DNA from: Holophagaceae bacterium | Lineage (GTDB): Bacteria; Acidobacteriota; Holophagae; Holophagales; Holophagaceae | DNA: 54,423 bases | Direction: 5' to 3' | NCBI GenBank assembly: GCA_025361125.1 | Contig: JANYBM010000100.1 | Location: 1-54,423 of the forward strand | Shown here: positions 52,052-54,423 of the stretch, piece by piece | Numbering within the stretch: the stretch's first letter is position 1 | Layout: every line of letters starts with the position of its first letter | Made by a program: the position numbers and the translations under genes | The notes under the pieces: generated by a model | What the model was told of the DNA's origin: nothing | Database searches by the model: none | The model's input: only the letters and a program-made list of their open reading frames with translations

Positions 52052-52294
52052 GGCCAGGTTGAGGGGCTTGAAGACCAGGTCCAGCAGGGTTTCCGCCAGC
52101 ACCCGTTGATCCATGCCCGGCCTTAACCGCTCCAAGGCCATCAGCAGCAGGCCCCGCTCCTGATCCAGGTGGTGAAGCAGCTCCTGGATTTCCGCCATTT
52201 CTTTGCGGACAGCGTCCCGTTCTTGCTCCACCTGGGTCAGGCGGGACTGGATGTCCTGAAATTCCTTATGGGAGGGGCCAAAAAGGTTGCTCAT
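51647..52294 (-). CDS. Coiled-coil plus GAF domain protein
   Basis: A 215-residue protein from the ATG at 52294 (an ATG at 52321 is an alternative; neither has a good ribosome site). Residues 1-60 are a coiled coil (FQDIQSRLTQVEQERDAVRKEMAEIQELLHHLDQERGLLL). Residues 65-205 are a GAF domain (RVLAETLLDLVFKPLNLASFYVAI, MLHWVIYHEGG, WYGVPLGWGERPFGLVCFQSFQ, RLMDALANLLAMAM). There is no output domain. Domain content shows that this strand is the real coding strand over 51647-52051. It is divergent from cysS with only about 16 bases between starts. Confidence 0.85.
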   Translation of the reverse strand: MSNLFGPSHKEFQDIQSRLTQVEQERDAVRKEMAEIQELLHHLDQERGLLLMALERLRPGMDQRVLAETLLDLVFKPLNLASFYVAIADYPADMLHWVIYHEGGRARNTPSRSMTKEGGLTAKAILAHRPMYIRTLEEAKVEGAQFSEAERISGLVPQSWYGVPLGWGERPFGLVCFQSFQPDAFSMDIRRLMDALANLLAMAMLMPMGVWKGDG

Positions 52295-52310
52295 GTGGTC
52301 AACTGGAGTG

Positions 52311-53762
52311 ATGCGGATCATACGCCCAATTTCGCTTTACAACACCCTTTCTCGGAAAATCGAACCGATCTCCCCCAGCTCGCCGGGCGAGCTGAAGATC
52401 TACAGCTGCGGTCCGACGGTCTATAACTTCGCCCACATCGGTAATCTGCGCACGTTCCTGTTCCAGGATCTGATGAAACGCACCCTCCTTGCAGCGGGTT
52501 ACCAGGTGCGGCACTGCATGAACATCACCGACGTGGAAGACAAGATCATCCGCGATTCTCAAGTAGGCCTTCCCGCAGATGCACCCAACCAGGCCCGCCA
52601 TACGGCCATGAAGACTCTTACGGACAAGTACACCGCCTTCTTTCTGGAAGACCTGGAGGCCATGCGGATCCGGCGTCCCGACGTGATGCCCAAGGCCACC
52701 GACCACATCGGCCAGATGAAGACCCTGATCCAGAACCTGGTGGACAAGGGCTTGGCCTATGCCCGGGAAGGCTCGGTGTACTACCGCATCGCCGGGTTCC
52801 CAACCTATGGGTGTTTGGCCCACCTGGATCGCGAAGGTATGCAGTCCGGCAGCTCTGTTGACGTAGATGAATACGAGAAGGACCAAGCCCAGGATTTTGT
52901 GCTGTGGAAGGCCGCGAAGCCTGGTGAACCCACCTGGGACAGTCCCTGGGGCCCAGGTCGCCCCGGTTGGCACATCGAGTGTTCCGCCATGGGCATTGAA
53001 CTCCTTGGCGACCGTGTGGACATTCACACCGGGGGCGTGGATCTGATTTTTCCCCATCATGAAAACGAGATCGCCCAAAGCGAAGGCGCCCTGGGGCATG
53101 CCTGGGTGTCCACTTGGGTCCACGGCGAATTTCTGATGGTCGAAGGCGAGAAGATGTCCAAGAGCCTTGGCAACTTCTACACCCTGCGCGATCTGGTGGA
53201 AAAAGGCTTCAATCCCATCACCTTCCGCTACGCCATCCAGAGCAACCATTACCGCAAGCTCATCAACTTTTCCTTCGAGGGCTTGAAGGCCGCGGACAAT
53301 TCGTTAAAGCGTATCCGCGCGTTTCGCAAGCGCATGGAAGAGGACGGCATCCAGGCTGGCGGTGGTACCTGGAAGGAAGCCCTCGACCCCAGCCAACGTC
53401 TTGAAAAAGCCCGGACGGATTTCTGGGGGGCCATGAGCGATGACTTGAACACACCAGAGGCTTTGGCGGCCATCTTCACGCTCATCAGCGATCTCAACGC
53501 CCAGGACGACCGCATCGCCCTGTCTCGCGAAGAACGGGACGCCGCGCTGGAGTTTCTGGACGAAACGGATTCAATTTTCGCCGCATGGCCCGGAGAGGAA
53601 AAAACCCTGGACACAGAAATCGAAACACTGATCGAGCAGCGCAGTGCCGCCAAGATTTCCAAGAACTGGGCGGAAAGCGATCGCCTGCGTGATCAGCTCA
53701 AGGCCATGGGCATCATCCTGGAAGACCGTAAGGATGGCACCGTGGGTTGGCGCAAAGCATAG
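52311..53762 (+). CDS. cysS: Cysteinyl-tRNA synthetase
   Basis: A 483-residue class I aminoacyl-tRNA synthetase that charges tRNA-Cys. The ATG at 52311 precedes the family-typical start ISLYNTLSRKIEPI; GGAG is very close. Signature: YSCGPTVYNFAHIGNLRTFL (zinc Cys and HIGH), then WHIECSAMG and IHTGGVDLIFPHHENEIAQSE (zinc ligands and Cys specificity), and KMSKSLGN at about 282-289. The C-terminal DALR helical domain is complete (FWGAMSDDLNTPEALAAIF, RSAAKISKNWAESDRLRDQLKAMGI). No T-box or other leader is visible upstream, as the divergent gene begins there. Confidence 0.97.
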   Translation: MRIIRPISLYNTLSRKIEPISPSSPGELKIYSCGPTVYNFAHIGNLRTFLFQDLMKRTLLAAGYQVRHCMNITDVEDKIIRDSQVGLPADAPNQARHTAMKTLTDKYTAFFLEDLEAMRIRRPDVMPKATDHIGQMKTLIQNLVDKGLAYAREGSVYYRIAGFPTYGCLAHLDREGMQSGSSVDVDEYEKDQAQDFVLWKAAKPGEPTWDSPWGPGRPGWHIECSAMGIELLGDRVDIHTGGVDLIFPHHENEIAQSEGALGHAWVSTWVHGEFLMVEGEKMSKSLGNFYTLRDLVEKGFNPITFRYAIQSNHYRKLINFSFEGLKAADNSLKRIRAFRKRMEEDGIQAGGGTWKEALDPSQRLEKARTDFWGAMSDDLNTPEALAAIFTLISDLNAQDDRIALSREERDAALEFLDETDSIFAAWPGEEKTLDTEIETLIEQRSAAKISKNWAESDRLRDQLKAMGIILEDRKDGTVGWRKA

Positions 53763-53824
53763 ATGCAGAACCAACAATCAAGGACAACTTACCCACTCAG
53801 CCCACATAGACTACTGCCCACACT

Positions 53825-54211
53825 TTAAACCGGGGACGTGCAGTGCTTGCAGCGGGTGGCAACTTTAAGCACGGTCTCCTGGCAGGCGGGGCAGGTCTTG
53901 GTGTCTGGTTTGTAGGAGGACTCGTCCTTCTTCTTCAGGGAGCCTAGGCCTTTCACGAAGACGATAAACACCACCAGAGCGATGCAGATGAAATCCACCA
54001 CGGCGCCCAGCACCGAGCCTGTCTTGAAAGGGCCGGTCACCATGGCGCGCCAGTCGCCGCCGGGTACAGCCATGCCCACCAGCGGCATGATGATGCCCTC
54101 CACCAGCGCCGTGACGATCTTGCCAAACGCTCCGCCGATGACCACGGCCACCGCCAGATCAATAACGTTACCCTTCGCGATGAAATCCTTGAAGTCGCTG
54201 CCCATGGACAT
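53825..54211 (-). CDS. mscL: Large-conductance mechanosensitive channel with zinc ribbon
   Basis: A 128-residue inner-membrane channel that opens under osmotic downshock. The ATG at 54211 has GGGAG 5 bases upstream. The start MSMGSDFKDFIAKGNVIDLAVAVVIGGAFGKIVTALVEGIIMPLVG is the N-terminal helix and TM1 of MscL; TM2 is AVVDFICIALVVFIVFVKGL (about 70-89). After TM2 the usual charged helix is short and is followed by a zinc ribbon: CPAC (107-110) and CKHC (121-124). This tail is cytoplasmic and is known in some MscL lineages. Confidence 0.95.
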   Translation of the reverse strand: MSMGSDFKDFIAKGNVIDLAVAVVIGGAFGKIVTALVEGIIMPLVGMAVPGGDWRAMVTGPFKTGSVLGAVVDFICIALVVFIVFVKGLGSLKKKDESSYKPDTKTCPACQETVLKVATRCKHCTSPV

Positions 54212-54350
54212 GAATACTCCCGAAATGGATGAAGAATCCATCTACTTTGCATCACACGACGCACCCCCAACAAGAAAAATTAATTCCACCGCTTGGCCGC
54301 GCCGCCTGGCCTGTGCGATGCTGTTTTACCCATTTCAACAAGGAGCAGAC

Positions 54351-54423
54351 ATGGCAGAAGAAGGCAAAAGTTCTTCCGTTCTTAAATGGATTCTTATCGG
54401 TTGCGGCGGCATCGTGCTCGTCG
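54351..54423 (+). CDS. 5' fragment of a small membrane protein
   Basis: Starts at the ATG at 54351 with AAGGAG 5 bases upstream, and runs off the window after 24 codons. The visible residues (MAEEGKSSSVLKWILIGCGG) are polar, then enter a transmembrane helix with a GCGG element. It could be an anchored protein or a lipoprotein-like one; product unknown. Confidence 0.65.
   Translation, partial: MAEEGKSSSVLKWILIGCGGIVLV

Noticed and set aside
52052-52310. T-box or other leader upstream of cysS
   Set aside because: The upstream bases are the divergent GAF coding region; no T-box sequence or terminator/antiterminator stems are visible.
52299-53249. Long minus-strand frame opposite cysS
   Set aside because: CysS is complete on the plus strand with HIGH and KMSKS; the antisense frame is a G+C-driven shadow.

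Overview
The window is a chromosomal stretch of about 54 kb, high in G+C, from a diderm bacterium. It carries lipid A synthesis (LpxK), peptidoglycan synthesis (MurG), outer-membrane efflux and a type IV pilus-type ATPase. The gene mix (Ig-like plus kelch lipoprotein, EtfBA, DUF4139, SIMPL, DUF58/VWA operon, many PAS/GAF sensors, a cluster with ApbE, DUF3570 and DUF4266) and the codon style suggest Acidobacteriota, perhaps Holophagae/Holophagaceae. This placement is inference; there is no rRNA in the window to confirm it. I see no tRNA, rRNA, CRISPR array, transposase, integrase or phage gene, so this looks like ordinary chromosome with some accessory cassettes.

Layout. 1-1.6 kb: 3' part of a kelch lipoprotein. 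1.7-5.0 kb (minus): a tightly overlapping four-gene exported redox cassette (TlpA thioredoxin fused to DUF4266, DUF3570 outer-membrane protein, ApbE, DsbD-alpha-like protein). 5.2-10.9 kb: SRPBCC protein, DUF4139 protein, LpxK, free-methionine sulfoxide reductase, a cNMP-binding/FHA protein and two unknowns. 11-12.7 kb (minus): EtfBA. 13-15.5 kb: GAF protein, MurG, methyltransferase. 15.5-22.9 kb: YidB-like protein, beta-propeller protein and a very large hybrid histidine kinase with a periplasmic NMT1-type domain. 23-28.8 kb: VOC, EamA, SIMPL, NTF2-like (with an early in-frame stop), GNAT, CDF transporter and an LhgO-type oxidase. 28.8-32.6 kb: a degenerate PilT-like ATPase (minus) divergent from RecG.

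32.7-39.8 kb is a copper/silver efflux locus: a tiny Cys-rich exported peptide, then CusC-, CusB- and CusA-type proteins and a small exported YHS/TRASH-like metal-binding protein. CusA keeps the three methionines of the Cu(I)/Ag(I) path. 39.8-41.9 kb (minus): TraB/GumN protein, membrane protein and winged-helix regulator. 42.1-48.7 kb: M48 protease, then a Bat-type operon (DUF58, small membrane protein, VWA, VWA plus repeats) with start/stop overlaps but no MoxR ATPase in the window, then a DUF6544-type protein. 48.8-54.4 kb: thioredoxin, small exported protein, acyl-CoA thioesterase, an S8 protease reading antisense into a GAF gene, CysS, MscL with a zinc ribbon, and the start of one more gene.

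Two patterns run through the window. Several genes without a Shine-Dalgarno sequence have a TANNNT hexamer 5-7 bases before the ATG (leaderless-type starts). Three intergenic spots carry short tandem heptamer repeats of different sequence. The strongest candidate for an undescribed system is the 1.7-5.0 kb redox cassette with its TlpA-DUF4266 fusion.
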